DNA of 5,958 nucleotides from Clostridia bacterium (lineage in GTDB: Bacteria > Bacillota > Clostridia > Oscillospirales > Acutalibacteraceae): contig JAFOCH010000039.1 of NCBI GenBank assembly GCA_017381395.1, positions 1 through 5,958 on the forward strand, in the 5' to 3' direction. Positions 1 to 5,898 of the stretch are shown in pieces. The position numbers and the translations under genes are program-made. A model generated the notes under the pieces. It ran no database searches. It saw only the letters and a program-made list of their open reading frames with translations, and was not told the DNA's origin. Positions within the stretch are counted from its first letter, which is position 1. Every line of letters begins with the position of its first letter.

Positions 1-42
1 CGCCCCTCAAACGTGCCTGTCTGCCAATTCCAGCATGCTCGC
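1..42 (-). tRNA. tRNA-Leu (anticodon GAG), 5' part, cut by the window edge
   Basis: Read on the minus strand from position 42, the sequence folds as the 5' half of a leucine tRNA. It has a 7-base acceptor strand GCGAGCA, then TG, a 3-bp D stem CTG/CAG enclosing the typical leucine D loop GAATTGGCAGA, one G, then the anticodon strand CACGT. The loop is TTGAGGG, which puts anticodon GAG at plus-strand positions 8 to 6. The first three bases of the 3' anticodon strand (GCG) are present and pair with T31 (wobble), G30 and C29. The variable arm, T arm and 3' acceptor strand lie outside the window, so the long class II variable arm expected for leucine tRNA cannot be checked. The tRNA would decode CUC and CUU. 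It is transcribed divergently from the protein-coding operon. Confidence 0.9.
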
Positions 43-73
43 AAATGTCATGTTCCTTAACAGCGCATGGGCT

Positions 74-102
74 ATTATATCAAAAGATTATTCCCATGTC
101 AA
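74..102 (-). promoter_or_regulatory. Consensus sigma-A promoter of the tRNA-Leu gene
   Basis: On the minus strand, TTGACA occupies 102-97 and TATAAT 79-74, separated by exactly 17 bases. Both hexamers match the housekeeping consensus at every position. Transcription should start near position 67, leaving a leader of roughly 25 bases before the tRNA 5' end at 42. Such strong promoters are typical of stable RNA genes, which agrees with the tRNA assignment. Confidence 0.88.
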
Positions 103-140
103 GACATTTTTTTCGTGTTTTTTTATTTTTTTTAAATTTC
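103..140 (-). promoter_or_regulatory. A-rich upstream tract, possible UP element of the tRNA promoter
   Basis: Immediately upstream of the -35 box of the leftward promoter, the minus strand is dominated by runs of A (seen on the plus strand as T-runs at 107-113, 118-124 and 126-133). A-tracts in this position bind the alpha C-terminal domain of RNA polymerase at strong stable-RNA promoters in many bacteria. The composition and position are visible; the activity is inferred. The same AT-rich block also lies just upstream of the rightward promoter at 161-189. Confidence 0.5.
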
Positions 141-160
141 TGTTTAAGAGGTCTTTACTC

Positions 161-189
161 TTGTATTTTTGTTAATAATATTATATAAT
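161..189 (+). promoter_or_regulatory. Sigma-A-type promoter of the protein-coding operon
   Basis: A perfect -10 hexamer TATAAT at 184-189 lies 17 bases downstream of TTGTAT at 161-166, which keeps the TTG half of the -35 consensus. Transcription should begin near 195-197. That falls at or after a GTG at 194, so the GTG could not serve as a start codon on this transcript, while the TTG at 233 would have a leader of about 36 bases. It is the only good rightward promoter seen ahead of the long gene cluster. Confidence 0.65.
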
Positions 190-215
190 TATTGTGTATA
201 TTTATATTTTCATAC

Positions 216-222
216 AAAGGAG
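216..222 (+). promoter_or_regulatory. Ribosome binding site that sets the TTG start of the M50 protease
   Basis: AAAGGAG ends 10 bases before the in-frame TTG at 233. It lies downstream of the alternative GTG at 194, and would sit inside the coding sequence if that GTG were used. No comparable purine-rich site precedes 194. It therefore decides the start codon. Confidence 0.75.
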
Positions 223-232
223 TCCTTTTAAA

Positions 233-1000
233 TTGTTATCCGATCTTTTAAACGGCGGAATTGAAAGCGTTGAATACTTTGTAGTCACGCTGTTATCAAT
301 GCTTTTTGTAATATTTTGTACCATGCCTGTTCACGAATCGGCGCATGCATATACCGCATACAAGCTTGGCGATAATACTGCAAAGTCATTCGGTCGCCTC
401 ACCCTTAACCCAATTAAGCACATAAACTATATCGGTGCATTGCTCATTTTGACATTCGGCTTCGGTTGGGCCGAGCCGGTACCCGTCAATCAGTGGAATT
501 TAAGAAAACCGAAAAGAGATATGGCGCTTATTGCCGCTGCAGGTCCGATTTCAAATATTCTGATGGCGATAGTTTTAATGATTATAGTAAATCTTGTCGA
601 TTTTGTTTCTGGCTTTTACGGCATCGAAATTACCGCATATGCAAACATTATTTATTATAGCGGAACAAGTGATTTAACATTTAAAATATTTTATTACATT
701 ATTCTGTTTTTTAGCACGGCGGCTAATATCAACCTTTGTCTTGCTGCATTCAACCTTATCCCCATTCCGCCGCTCGATGGTTCGCGTATTTTAGGTTCTT
801 TTCTGCCCGACAGAATTTATTACAGACTTCAATCATTTGAGCAATATACCTTTATCATTGTTATTGCCCTTTCTGCGACAGGTGTTTTATCATCCACAAT
901 AGGTTTCATTAGCAATAATTTGCATAACGTTATCGACTATATTGTTACCCTGCCGTTTAGCATTTTTGACGCAACACTACCCTTTCACAACGTAGTTTAA
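233..1000 (+). CDS. Site-2 protease-like M50 family zinc metalloprotease, integral membrane
   Basis: This is a 255-residue polytopic membrane protein when started at TTG 233. It carries the zinc-binding motif HESAH (residues 34-38, HExxH with catalytic Glu35) in the first hydrophobic segment (about 14-35), followed by the family-typical stretches GRLTLNP (54-60) and FGWAEPVPVN (77-86). A later AGPISN (103-108) and FNLIPIPPLDGS (173-184) supply the third metal ligand, Asp182. About five to six membrane segments can be drawn. No PDZ domain is present, so it belongs to the short S2P subgroup without PDZ rather than the RseP/RasP type. Members are expected to cleave transmembrane helices within the membrane; the substrate here is unknown, and many members of this subgroup are uncharacterised. 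It is the first gene of the operon, 29 bases before scpA, the same position in which it is often found in Clostridia. A longer form starting at GTG 194 is disfavoured by promoter and ribosome-site placement. Confidence 0.9.
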   Translation: MLSDLLNGGIESVEYFVVTLLSMLFVIFCTMPVHESAHAYTAYKLGDNTAKSFGRLTLNPIKHINYIGALLILTFGFGWAEPVPVNQWNLRKPKRDMALIAAAGPISNILMAIVLMIIVNLVDFVSGFYGIEITAYANIIYYSGTSDLTFKIFYYIILFFSTAANINLCLAAFNLIPIPPLDGSRILGSFLPDRIYYRLQSFEQYTFIIVIALSATGVLSSTIGFISNNLHNVIDYIVTLPFSIFDATLPFHNVV

Positions 1001-1029
1001 TCAATATTTTTTAACGGAGTCAGTTTAAT

Positions 1030-1749
1030 ATGGACAAGCTTTCGTACAAGCTTGATGTGTTTGAGGGGCCGCTCGACCTTCTTTTAACACTGATAGCCAA
1101 AAATAAACTGAATATTTACGACATTAACATTTCTCAGCTGCTCGAACAGTATATGGAGCAGATTCAGTTAATGCAAGAGAATGACATGGACGTTGCCAGT
1201 GAATTTCTCGAAATGGCGGCACGACTCGTTTATATCAAGACGGTCATGCTCCTGCCGCAACACGATGAAGGAGATTCGCTTAAAGAGGAGCTGTCCGCCG
1301 AGCTTCTGGAATATAGCGTTTGTAAGCAGATGGCAAAAGAACTTTCGACCATGACCGATGGATTTGGTCGATTTGTCCGCAGCCAGATGAAAATCGAATG
1401 TGACAAAACATACAAGCGTAAACACGAGGCGGTCGAGCTTATCGACGCTTATTTATCGGCTGTCGGTCGCGGACTTAGACATCTTCCGCCGCCTGTTGAC
1501 AACTTTAAGCCGCTGGTTGCGAAAAAGATTGTCGCAGTATCGACAAAGGTTATCTCGATTTTACGCAATCTGAGAAAGAAAACAAAGGTAAAGTGGAAAT
1601 CACTTTTCACCGAGTCAAAGAGCCGTTCGGAACTTGTTGCCACATTTTTGGCAATTCTCGAGCTTGTAAAAGCGCGAAGGGTTACCGTTGACGGCGAAGG
1701 TGATAAAATGACGGTTACTATGTTCGGTAAGGAGGATAACAATGACTGA
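1030..1749 (+). CDS. scpA: Segregation and condensation protein A (kleisin subunit of SMC-ScpAB)
   Basis: This 239-residue cytoplasmic protein is of normal length for ScpA. The N-terminal SMC-neck-binding region is diagnostic: FEGPLDLLL at 11-19, followed by a helical region with EFLEMAARLVYIKTVMLLP (58-76), the usual signature. The central region (about 80-185) is variable and rich in charged residues, as expected of a flexible kleisin linker. The C-terminal part (about 190-232, including ATFLAILELVKARRV) forms the small winged helix that contacts the SMC head. ScpA bridges the two SMC heads and recruits a ScpB dimer, forming the condensin that compacts and segregates replicated origins. The ATG at 1030 follows ACGGAG at 1014-1019. 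The 3' end overlaps scpB by 8 bases, so the two subunits are probably translationally coupled, which suits a fixed-stoichiometry complex. Confidence 0.96.
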   Translation: MDKLSYKLDVFEGPLDLLLTLIAKNKLNIYDINISQLLEQYMEQIQLMQENDMDVASEFLEMAARLVYIKTVMLLPQHDEGDSLKEELSAELLEYSVCKQMAKELSTMTDGFGRFVRSQMKIECDKTYKRKHEAVELIDAYLSAVGRGLRHLPPPVDNFKPLVAKKIVAVSTKVISILRNLRKKTKVKWKSLFTESKSRSELVATFLAILELVKARRVTVDGEGDKMTVTMFGKEDNND

Positions 1750-2359
1750 AAACTCGATAAAAGCTTCGATTGAAGCACTCATATTTGCTTCGGGTGATCC
1801 CGTTGCCACCGACCGAATTTGCGAAATTCTTTCTATTAACTCCGACGAGGTGGCAAAAACGGTAGCCACGCTAAATGCAGGATACGAAAAGAATGACAGC
1901 GCACTGAGAATTATTAAGCTCAATGACAGCTATCAACTCATTACCGAAAGCAAGTTTGCTCCGATTATACGCAAAATGCTCGAAATTCAGCGCAACACTC
2001 CCCTTTCCCCCGCGGCATTCGAGGTGTTGGCTGTAGTTGCTTACAATCAGCCGGTTACTCGTGCATTTATCGAGCAAGTGCGTGGAGTTGATTGCTCGGG
2101 AGTAGTTTCGTCCCTCGTAGAAAAAGGACTCATCGAGGAGCGAGGTCGACTTGAATTGCCGGGACGACCGCTCATTTACGGCACGACCGACGGATTTTTG
2201 CGTTCGTTCGGAATAGAAAGTCTGGACGACCTGCCCGAGCTTCCTAAAAAGGCAACCGAGGATCAGGAAAAGCTTACAGGCGAAGATGACAGTCAGATCG
2301 AAATAGACGAGATAATCAGCATACCGAGAGATACGGCTCCATCTGAACAATCTGTTTGA
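1742..2359 (+). CDS. scpB: Segregation and condensation protein B
   Basis: This 205-residue protein has the two winged-helix domains typical of ScpB. The N-terminal wing starts at SIEALIFASGDPV (9-21). The second carries LSPAAFEVLAVVAYNQPVTR (88-107), then IEQVRGVDCS (110-119) and the strongly conserved GRPLIYGTT (141-149) with FLRSFGIESLDDLPELP (152-168). The C-terminal tail (about 170-205) is acidic and probably disordered, as in many homologues. ScpB dimers bind the middle of ScpA and regulate SMC ATPase activity. The ATG at 1742 lies inside the end of scpA and is preceded by TAAGGAGG (1728-1735) at 6-base spacing, a strong site that supports coupled expression of the pair. A 36-base gap separates it from the next gene, with no terminator visible. 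Confidence 0.96.
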   Translation: MTENSIKASIEALIFASGDPVATDRICEILSINSDEVAKTVATLNAGYEKNDSALRIIKLNDSYQLITESKFAPIIRKMLEIQRNTPLSPAAFEVLAVVAYNQPVTRAFIEQVRGVDCSGVVSSLVEKGLIEERGRLELPGRPLIYGTTDGFLRSFGIESLDDLPELPKKATEDQEKLTGEDDSQIEIDEIISIPRDTAPSEQSV

Positions 2360-2395
2360 GCTGAATAAAATTCACGAAAGGAGGAGATAATTAGC

Positions 2396-3025
2396 GTGAT
2401 TGCGTTATACATTATCGGCGGCATACTTGCCTTTTTTGCGATAATACTGCTATCAAATCTTCGACTTTCGGTGGAATGCGAAAACAATATGGTGGTCAAG
2501 ATTGGCTACATGTTTTTAAACTTTACTGTCTACCCGAAAAAAGAGAAAAGCAAAAAGGTAAGTAAAAAGAAAAAAACTGACAATAATATAAAAAAGCAGA
2601 GTTCAATCAGCTCGATGATAAAATCAGAGGGCATTTCGGGTACGATTACTTACCTGATTGATATTGCAAAGGCGTTTTTACAAAGACTTGGCGAGGTTGC
2701 AAGTCATTTAAAGATAAAAAAAGCGTTTATTGTAATAGGTGTTAGCGGTGAAGATGCTGCCGACACAGCTATTAAATGCGGTGCTTTAAACGCTATTGTT
2801 TATCCGTTTTTAGCCCTTGTAGCAACAAAGACTAAACTCAACAACCCTGATGTAGCAATATTCCCTGTTTATGACGGCAAGGGATATATTCGCCTTCATA
2901 TCAAATTAAAATTGCGACTAATTCATCTCGTTTCCGCAGGGATAAAAATTTTGATGCAGATTATTAAAATTAATATAAAAAAAAGAATCAAAAACGATAA
3001 AAATTTTAAGGATGGTGCTTTATAA
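2396..3025 (+). CDS. DUF2953 family membrane-anchored protein
   Basis: This 209-residue protein starts with GTG behind AAAGGAGG (2377-2384). A hydrophobic N-terminal segment (about 2-20) should anchor it in the membrane. A lysine-rich linker follows (about 48-67, including VSKKKK), then a central helical region. The core carries the family signature GVSGEDAADTAIKCGALNA (115-133) followed by VYP (135-137). The C-terminal half is basic and beta-rich (KGYIRLHIKLKLRL). In Bacillus subtilis the DUF2953 protein YtfI is encoded next to ytfJ, and the same pairing is seen here: the TAA stop shares one base with the ATG of the ytfJ homologue. The biochemical role is not established. The fixed partnership suggests it acts with YtfJ, perhaps at the forespore or cell membrane; that is an inference. 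The coding sequence is more AT-rich than scpA/scpB. Confidence 0.85.
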   Translation: MIALYIIGGILAFFAIILLSNLRLSVECENNMVVKIGYMFLNFTVYPKKEKSKKVSKKKKTDNNIKKQSSISSMIKSEGISGTITYLIDIAKAFLQRLGEVASHLKIKKAFIVIGVSGEDAADTAIKCGALNAIVYPFLALVATKTKLNNPDVAIFPVYDGKGYIRLHIKLKLRLIHLVSAGIKILMQIIKINIKKRIKNDKNFKDGAL

Positions 3026-3414
3026 TGAGCGATACAGCAATCAAAGGAATTATGGACGTTACGATGGATAAAATCCGCACAATGGTCGATGCCGACACCA
3101 TTATCGGCAAGGAAATCACCCTAGAAAACGGAATTGTTATTATCCCCGTTTCAAAAATTTCGTTTGGCTTTGCATCAGGCGGAAGCGATTTCCCGTCAAA
3201 GACTAATGCTCAGCTTTTTGGCGGTGGTGCAGGTGCAGGCGTTTCAGTTACTCCTACCGCATTCATCGTTGTAAACGGAAATGATGTCAGAATGCTCCAA
3301 ATAAACAAAAACCCCAGCTCAGCAGACAAGGCAATCGACCTTATTCCTGCCCTTTTTGACAAGGTTACCGCCCTGTTTAAAAAGGATAAAAACGAAGAAG
3401 AAAAAGACGCGTAA
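3025..3414 (+). CDS. ytfJ: Sporulation/germination protein YtfJ (GerW family)
   Basis: This 129-residue protein is close to the usual family length. After an N-terminal helix (about 7-22) comes the beta-rich YtfJ core: GKEITLENGIVIIPVSKISFGF (28-49 in part), then a glycine-rich segment with SGGSDF (51-56) and FGGGAGAGVSV (65-75), then TAFIVVNGNDVRML (78-91). A helix (about 100-118) and an acidic/lysine tail end the protein. In Bacillus subtilis, YtfJ/GerW is needed for normal spore response to L-alanine, and the family occurs mainly in spore formers, with some actinobacterial members. The start overlaps the upstream stop as TAATG, with AAGGATGG (3008-3015) as ribosome site, so it is coupled to the DUF2953 gene. 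No own sporulation-specific promoter is convincing immediately upstream. Confidence 0.92.
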   Translation: MSDTAIKGIMDVTMDKIRTMVDADTIIGKEITLENGIVIIPVSKISFGFASGGSDFPSKTNAQLFGGGAGAGVSVTPTAFIVVNGNDVRMLQINKNPSSADKAIDLIPALFDKVTALFKKDKNEEEKDA

Positions 3415-3432
3415 AAAATAATATCGGCCAAG

Positions 3433-3460
3433 CACGCCTGCATATAATTTTGCGGGCGTG
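3433..3460 (+). other. Strong intergenic stem-loop between ytfJ and the carboxypeptidase gene
   Basis: CACGCCTGCA (3433-3442) pairs with TGCGGGCGTG (3451-3460) over 10 base pairs with one T-G wobble, around the 8-base loop TATAATTT. The stem is GC-rich and is the most stable local structure noticed in the intergenic DNA. The sequence after it (TATTCATGAA) lacks a proper T-run, so it is not a textbook intrinsic terminator. It may act as a weak terminator, a processing site or an mRNA-stabilising element separating the upstream and downstream halves of the operon. It does not cover the ribosome site at 3481-3487. Confidence 0.6.
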
Positions 3461-3497
3461 TATTCATGAAATGCGCCCCGAAAGGTGCGATTATTTT

Positions 3498-4640
3498 ATG
3501 ATAAAAAGACTGGCTATTTATATAATTACTGCGGCTGTTTTTTTGACCGCTTTGACCGATAGAGTTTATGCCGCTGCACCGCGACAGATGCCTTCCGTAT
3601 CGGCAAAATATGCCGCCGTTGTAGAAATGAACACGGGCGAACTCATTTGCGAAAAAAGCGGCAATAACAAAACAAGCATGGCCAGCACGACAAAGATTAT
3701 GACGGCGCTCCTTCTTTGCGAAATGTGCGACCTTGATGAAGAAATAGTCGCGACAAAGGAAATGGTCACGGTTGAGGGCTCGTCAATGGGTTTGCAAGAA
3801 GGCGACCGAGTGCATTACCGCGACCTTTTGTACGGCCTGCTACTCGCAAGCGGTAACGATGCTGCAAACACGACTGCTATTTCGATAGCGGGTTCGGTCG
3901 AAAATTTTGCCGCTTTGATGAACAAAAAAGCAGCTGAAATTGGAATGACCGACACGCATTTTGTTACGCCGTCGGGATTGGATGACGATGAGCATTATTC
4001 GACGGCGATTGATATGGCAAAGTTAGCGGTTTATGCTATGAAAAACGAGCAGTTTGCCACCGCTTGCGCCAATAAAACGATGACGCTCGAATACGGAAAC
4101 CCGCCATACCGCCGAACACTGAAAAATCATAATAAGCTGCTTTGGTACTATGACGGCGCCATCGGGATAAAAACCGGATTTACAAAAAAGTCGGGACGTT
4201 GCCTAGTTTCCTGCGCGCAAAAGGACGGGATGGGTGTTATCGCGGTTACACTCAATGCACCGAGCGACTGGTCCGACCACGCCACCCTGCTCGATTACGG
4301 CTTTTCACAGCTTAAAATTGATACGCTTTATACCCCCGATGATATTGAAAATATTGCCGTCGCCAATTCGGATGGCAAGGTTGCGGTGAATTTTACACCG
4401 CCGAAGGTGACCCTTTTGCCTGAGCAATTTGACAAGGTGACCTTTAAAACCACGCTTGACCGATTTGTTTTCGCGCCCGTTAAAAAGGGTCAAAAATTGG
4501 GCAAGGTTGAATACTTTATCGGCGACAAAAAAATTGCAGAAAGCGACATCACTGCGACATATGAGATTAAATCGAGCAAATACACAATAATAAATAAGGA
4601 CTATAAATATTGGTTAAAGGCGCTTTTCGGCGCAAAATAA
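3498..4640 (+). CDS. Serine-type D-Ala-D-Ala carboxypeptidase (DacF/PBP5-like, peptidase S11), secreted
   Basis: This 380-residue penicillin-binding protein starts with a clear signal peptide: MIKR, a hydrophobic core (about 5-19), and likely cleavage after VYA (residue 25). The S11 catalytic motifs are all intact and correctly spaced: STTK at 63-66 (nucleophile Ser63, Lys66), SGN at 118-120 and KTG at 225-227. Typical flanking motifs such as TPSGLDD (157-163) and HNKLL (211-215) are present. A C-terminal PBP5-type beta domain covers about 270-355, and the last ten residues may form a short membrane-associating helix. The enzyme removes the terminal D-Ala from peptidoglycan pentapeptides outside the membrane, limiting cross-linking; in spore formers, relatives (DacB, DacF) shape the cortex. 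I cannot tell a vegetative from a sporulation role by sequence. The ATG at 3498 is chosen because it follows AAAGGTG (3481-3487) and gives a proper signal peptide; upstream TTG 3450 or ATG 3471 would add up to 16 polar residues. Confidence 0.93.
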   Translation: MIKRLAIYIITAAVFLTALTDRVYAAAPRQMPSVSAKYAAVVEMNTGELICEKSGNNKTSMASTTKIMTALLLCEMCDLDEEIVATKEMVTVEGSSMGLQEGDRVHYRDLLYGLLLASGNDAANTTAISIAGSVENFAALMNKKAAEIGMTDTHFVTPSGLDDDEHYSTAIDMAKLAVYAMKNEQFATACANKTMTLEYGNPPYRRTLKNHNKLLWYYDGAIGIKTGFTKKSGRCLVSCAQKDGMGVIAVTLNAPSDWSDHATLLDYGFSQLKIDTLYTPDDIENIAVANSDGKVAVNFTPPKVTLLPEQFDKVTFKTTLDRFVFAPVKKGQKLGKVEYFIGDKKIAESDITATYEIKSSKYTIINKDYKYWLKALFGAK

Positions 4641-4649
4641 GGAGATAAC

Positions 4650-5429
4650 ATGAACGAAAAGGTAAGATTGCAAAAATACATATCAGAATGTGGAATTACT
4701 TCACGCCGAAAAGCAGAAGAGCTTATTGAATCTCGCTTTGTAAAGGTTAACGGACGCGTAGCAAAGCTCGGTGACAAAATCGATCCTCGCAAGGACCTGG
4801 TCACTGTCCACGGAAAGCCGATTAGAAACGAATCGGAAAAGATTTATATTGTTATTAATAAGCCACGCGGATACTTGACCTCGGTGACAGACGACAGAGA
4901 TAGAAAATGTGTAACCGACCTGACGAAAACAATCAAGGAAAGAATATATCCCGTTGGCCGTCTGGACAAGGACAGCGAAGGTATGCTCCTGATGACGAAT
5001 GACGGCGAATTTGCCAATATGATGATGCACCCGAGGAGCAAAATCGGAAAGACATATCGAGTCACCGTTAGAGGCAAGGTCACCGACGAAATAACCACAA
5101 AGCTCACTGAGGGCGTAGTCCTCGATGACGGGATAAAAACACTTCCCTGCGAAATCAGTGTTATGGAATCGGCCGAGGACAGAACTGTGCTTTCCATCAT
5201 CCTTTACGAAGGACGAAATCGTCAAATAAGACGTATGTGCGAGGCGGTTGACCTTCGCGTAATTCGACTGAAAAGAACCGCAATCAGCACCTTAAAACTC
5301 GGCATGCTCAAACCGGGAAAATGGCGTGAGCTGACCGAAAAGGAAATCACCAAACTCCGCTGCGACGCTTTAAGAAGTGACAAGAGCGAATCCGACGAAC
5401 AACCTAAAAAAAGAGGTAGAAGAAAATGA
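4650..5429 (+). CDS. rluB: 23S rRNA pseudouridine synthase, RluB/RsuA family
   Basis: This 259-residue protein has an N-terminal S4 RNA-binding domain (about 5-58: LQKYISECGITSRRKAEELI, then VNGR) followed by the RsuA-type catalytic domain. The catalytic aspartate is Asp106 in GRLDKDSEG (103-111), with LMTNDGEFA (114-122) after it. The family motifs KTYRVTV (134-140) and EGRNRQIRRM (187-196) are intact. A basic, likely disordered tail (KKRGRRK) closes the protein. RluB converts one uridine of 23S rRNA to pseudouridine near the peptidyl-transferase centre. The subfamily call rests on overall similarity and on the neighbourhood, since rluB also lies in the scpAB/dacB region of Bacillus; RsuA or RluF specificity is less likely but not excluded. 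TAAGGAG (4638-4644), overlapping the upstream stop, is the ribosome site. The stop overlaps the next start by 4 bases (ATGA). Confidence 0.92.
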   Translation: MNEKVRLQKYISECGITSRRKAEELIESRFVKVNGRVAKLGDKIDPRKDLVTVHGKPIRNESEKIYIVINKPRGYLTSVTDDRDRKCVTDLTKTIKERIYPVGRLDKDSEGMLLMTNDGEFANMMMHPRSKIGKTYRVTVRGKVTDEITTKLTEGVVLDDGIKTLPCEISVMESAEDRTVLSIILYEGRNRQIRRMCEAVDLRVIRLKRTAISTLKLGMLKPGKWRELTEKEITKLRCDALRSDKSESDEQPKKRGRRK

Positions 5430-5818
5430 TTCACGTAAAACCCGCAACAAGCGAACAAATTGCAGAAATTTTTGATAACACCCTTTTTGAAGGGGCCAAT
5501 GCGATGATTGCAACCGACACCGAAACAGGCGAGATTGTAGGCCACTCAAAATTCTCGATTATAAATGAAATTTTCACCATTTACGACGTTTCCCCTGCTG
5601 AAAAAGATATTTGGTTGTGCGACCTTATTTCGAGAGCAACCATGAACTATGCAATCAACCGCGGAACACTCCTTTGCAACCTCGACAAAGCGGCTCCGAA
5701 AAGTGCATTTTTGCTCCTTCGCTACATAGAAAATGAACAAACCGATTGCATAAACATTATTCAGTTATTTACAATGTGTAAAAATTGCTCAAAAGGCACA
5801 GAAACACTTGATAATTGA
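5426..5818 (+). CDS. Small protein of unknown function, possibly a degenerate GNAT-like fold, with C-terminal CxxC
   Basis: This 130-residue soluble protein is not firmly recognised. It starts at ATG 5426 in an ATGA overlap with rluB, behind AAGAGGT (5411-5417), so it is coupled to rluB translation. The opening (IHVKPATSEQIAEIF), a beta hairpin ATDTETGEIVGHSKFSI (29-45), a strand then helix at about 48-77, and a strand GTLLCNLD (80-87) follow the order of elements in the GNAT acetyltransferase fold. The acetyl-CoA pyrophosphate loop (Q/R-x-x-G-x-G/A) is not present: the corresponding stretch reads AEKDIWLCDL (58-67). It may therefore be an inactive or highly diverged member, or a coincidental resemblance. 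Five cysteines lie in the second half (65, 84, 108, 118, 121), with CKNC at 118-121 near the end, which could bind metal or act in redox chemistry. Codon use and composition resemble the neighbours, so recent transfer is not indicated. Confidence 0.8.
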   Translation: MIHVKPATSEQIAEIFDNTLFEGANAMIATDTETGEIVGHSKFSIINEIFTIYDVSPAEKDIWLCDLISRATMNYAINRGTLLCNLDKAAPKSAFLLLRYIENEQTDCINIIQLFTMCKNCSKGTETLDN

Positions 5819-5836
5819 CGAAATATATAATATAAT
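5808..5836 (+). promoter_or_regulatory. Sigma-A-type promoter for the carboxyltransferase gene, -35 inside the preceding CDS
   Basis: TTGATA at 5808-5813 (five of six consensus bases) and TATAAT at 5831-5836 are separated by exactly 17 bases. The -35 box lies in the last codons of the preceding gene. Transcription should start near 5843, giving a leader of about 55 bases before the ATG at 5899. This marks the start of a new transcription unit. Confidence 0.7.
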
Positions 5837-5858
5837 CAAATAATGGAAATTAAAATGG

Positions 5859-5877
5859 GGTCAAATGGTGACCTTTT
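5859..5877 (+). terminator. Weak hairpin followed by TTTT: possible terminator or leader attenuator
   Basis: GGTCA (5859-5863) pairs with TGACC (5869-5873) around the 5-base loop AATGG, and TTTT follows at 5874-5877. Two further G-T pairs could lengthen the stem. The stem is short and the T-run only four bases, so termination would be inefficient. It lies downstream of the predicted promoter at 5808-5836. It may therefore end readthrough from the upstream operon or attenuate the new transcript. Chance pairing is possible. Confidence 0.3.
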
Positions 5878-5898
5878 AATAATCAGGAGGAATTTTAA

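Noticed and set aside
466..660. A small plus-strand open frame within the M50 protease gene.
   Set aside because: It lies inside a gene with clear conserved motifs in the other frame. Its translation is rich in Arg, Cys and Tyr with no recognisable motif.
2362..2392. TGAATA with GATAATT 18 bases later, resembling a forespore sigma-G promoter ahead of the DUF2953/ytfJ pair.
   Set aside because: The -10 part matches only partly and overlaps the ribosome-site region. The implied start near 2399 falls after the GTG start codon at 2396, so it could only serve ytfJ about 630 bases away. In AT-rich DNA this is likely chance.
3443..3448. TATAAT upstream of the carboxypeptidase gene as a promoter -10 box.
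   Set aside because: It forms the loop of the strong hairpin and has no -35-like hexamer about 17 bases upstream (AATATC at 3420-3425).
3450..3497. Longer N-terminus of the carboxypeptidase from TTG 3450 or ATG 3471.
   Set aside because: These starts lie inside or just after the hairpin, lack good ribosome sites, and would put polar residues in front of an otherwise perfect signal peptide that starts at ATG 3498.
4701..5225. A long open frame of 174 codons on the minus strand opposite rluB.
   Set aside because: It is fully antisense to a well-supported conserved gene, lacks recognisable domain motifs, and is explained by the codon composition of rluB.
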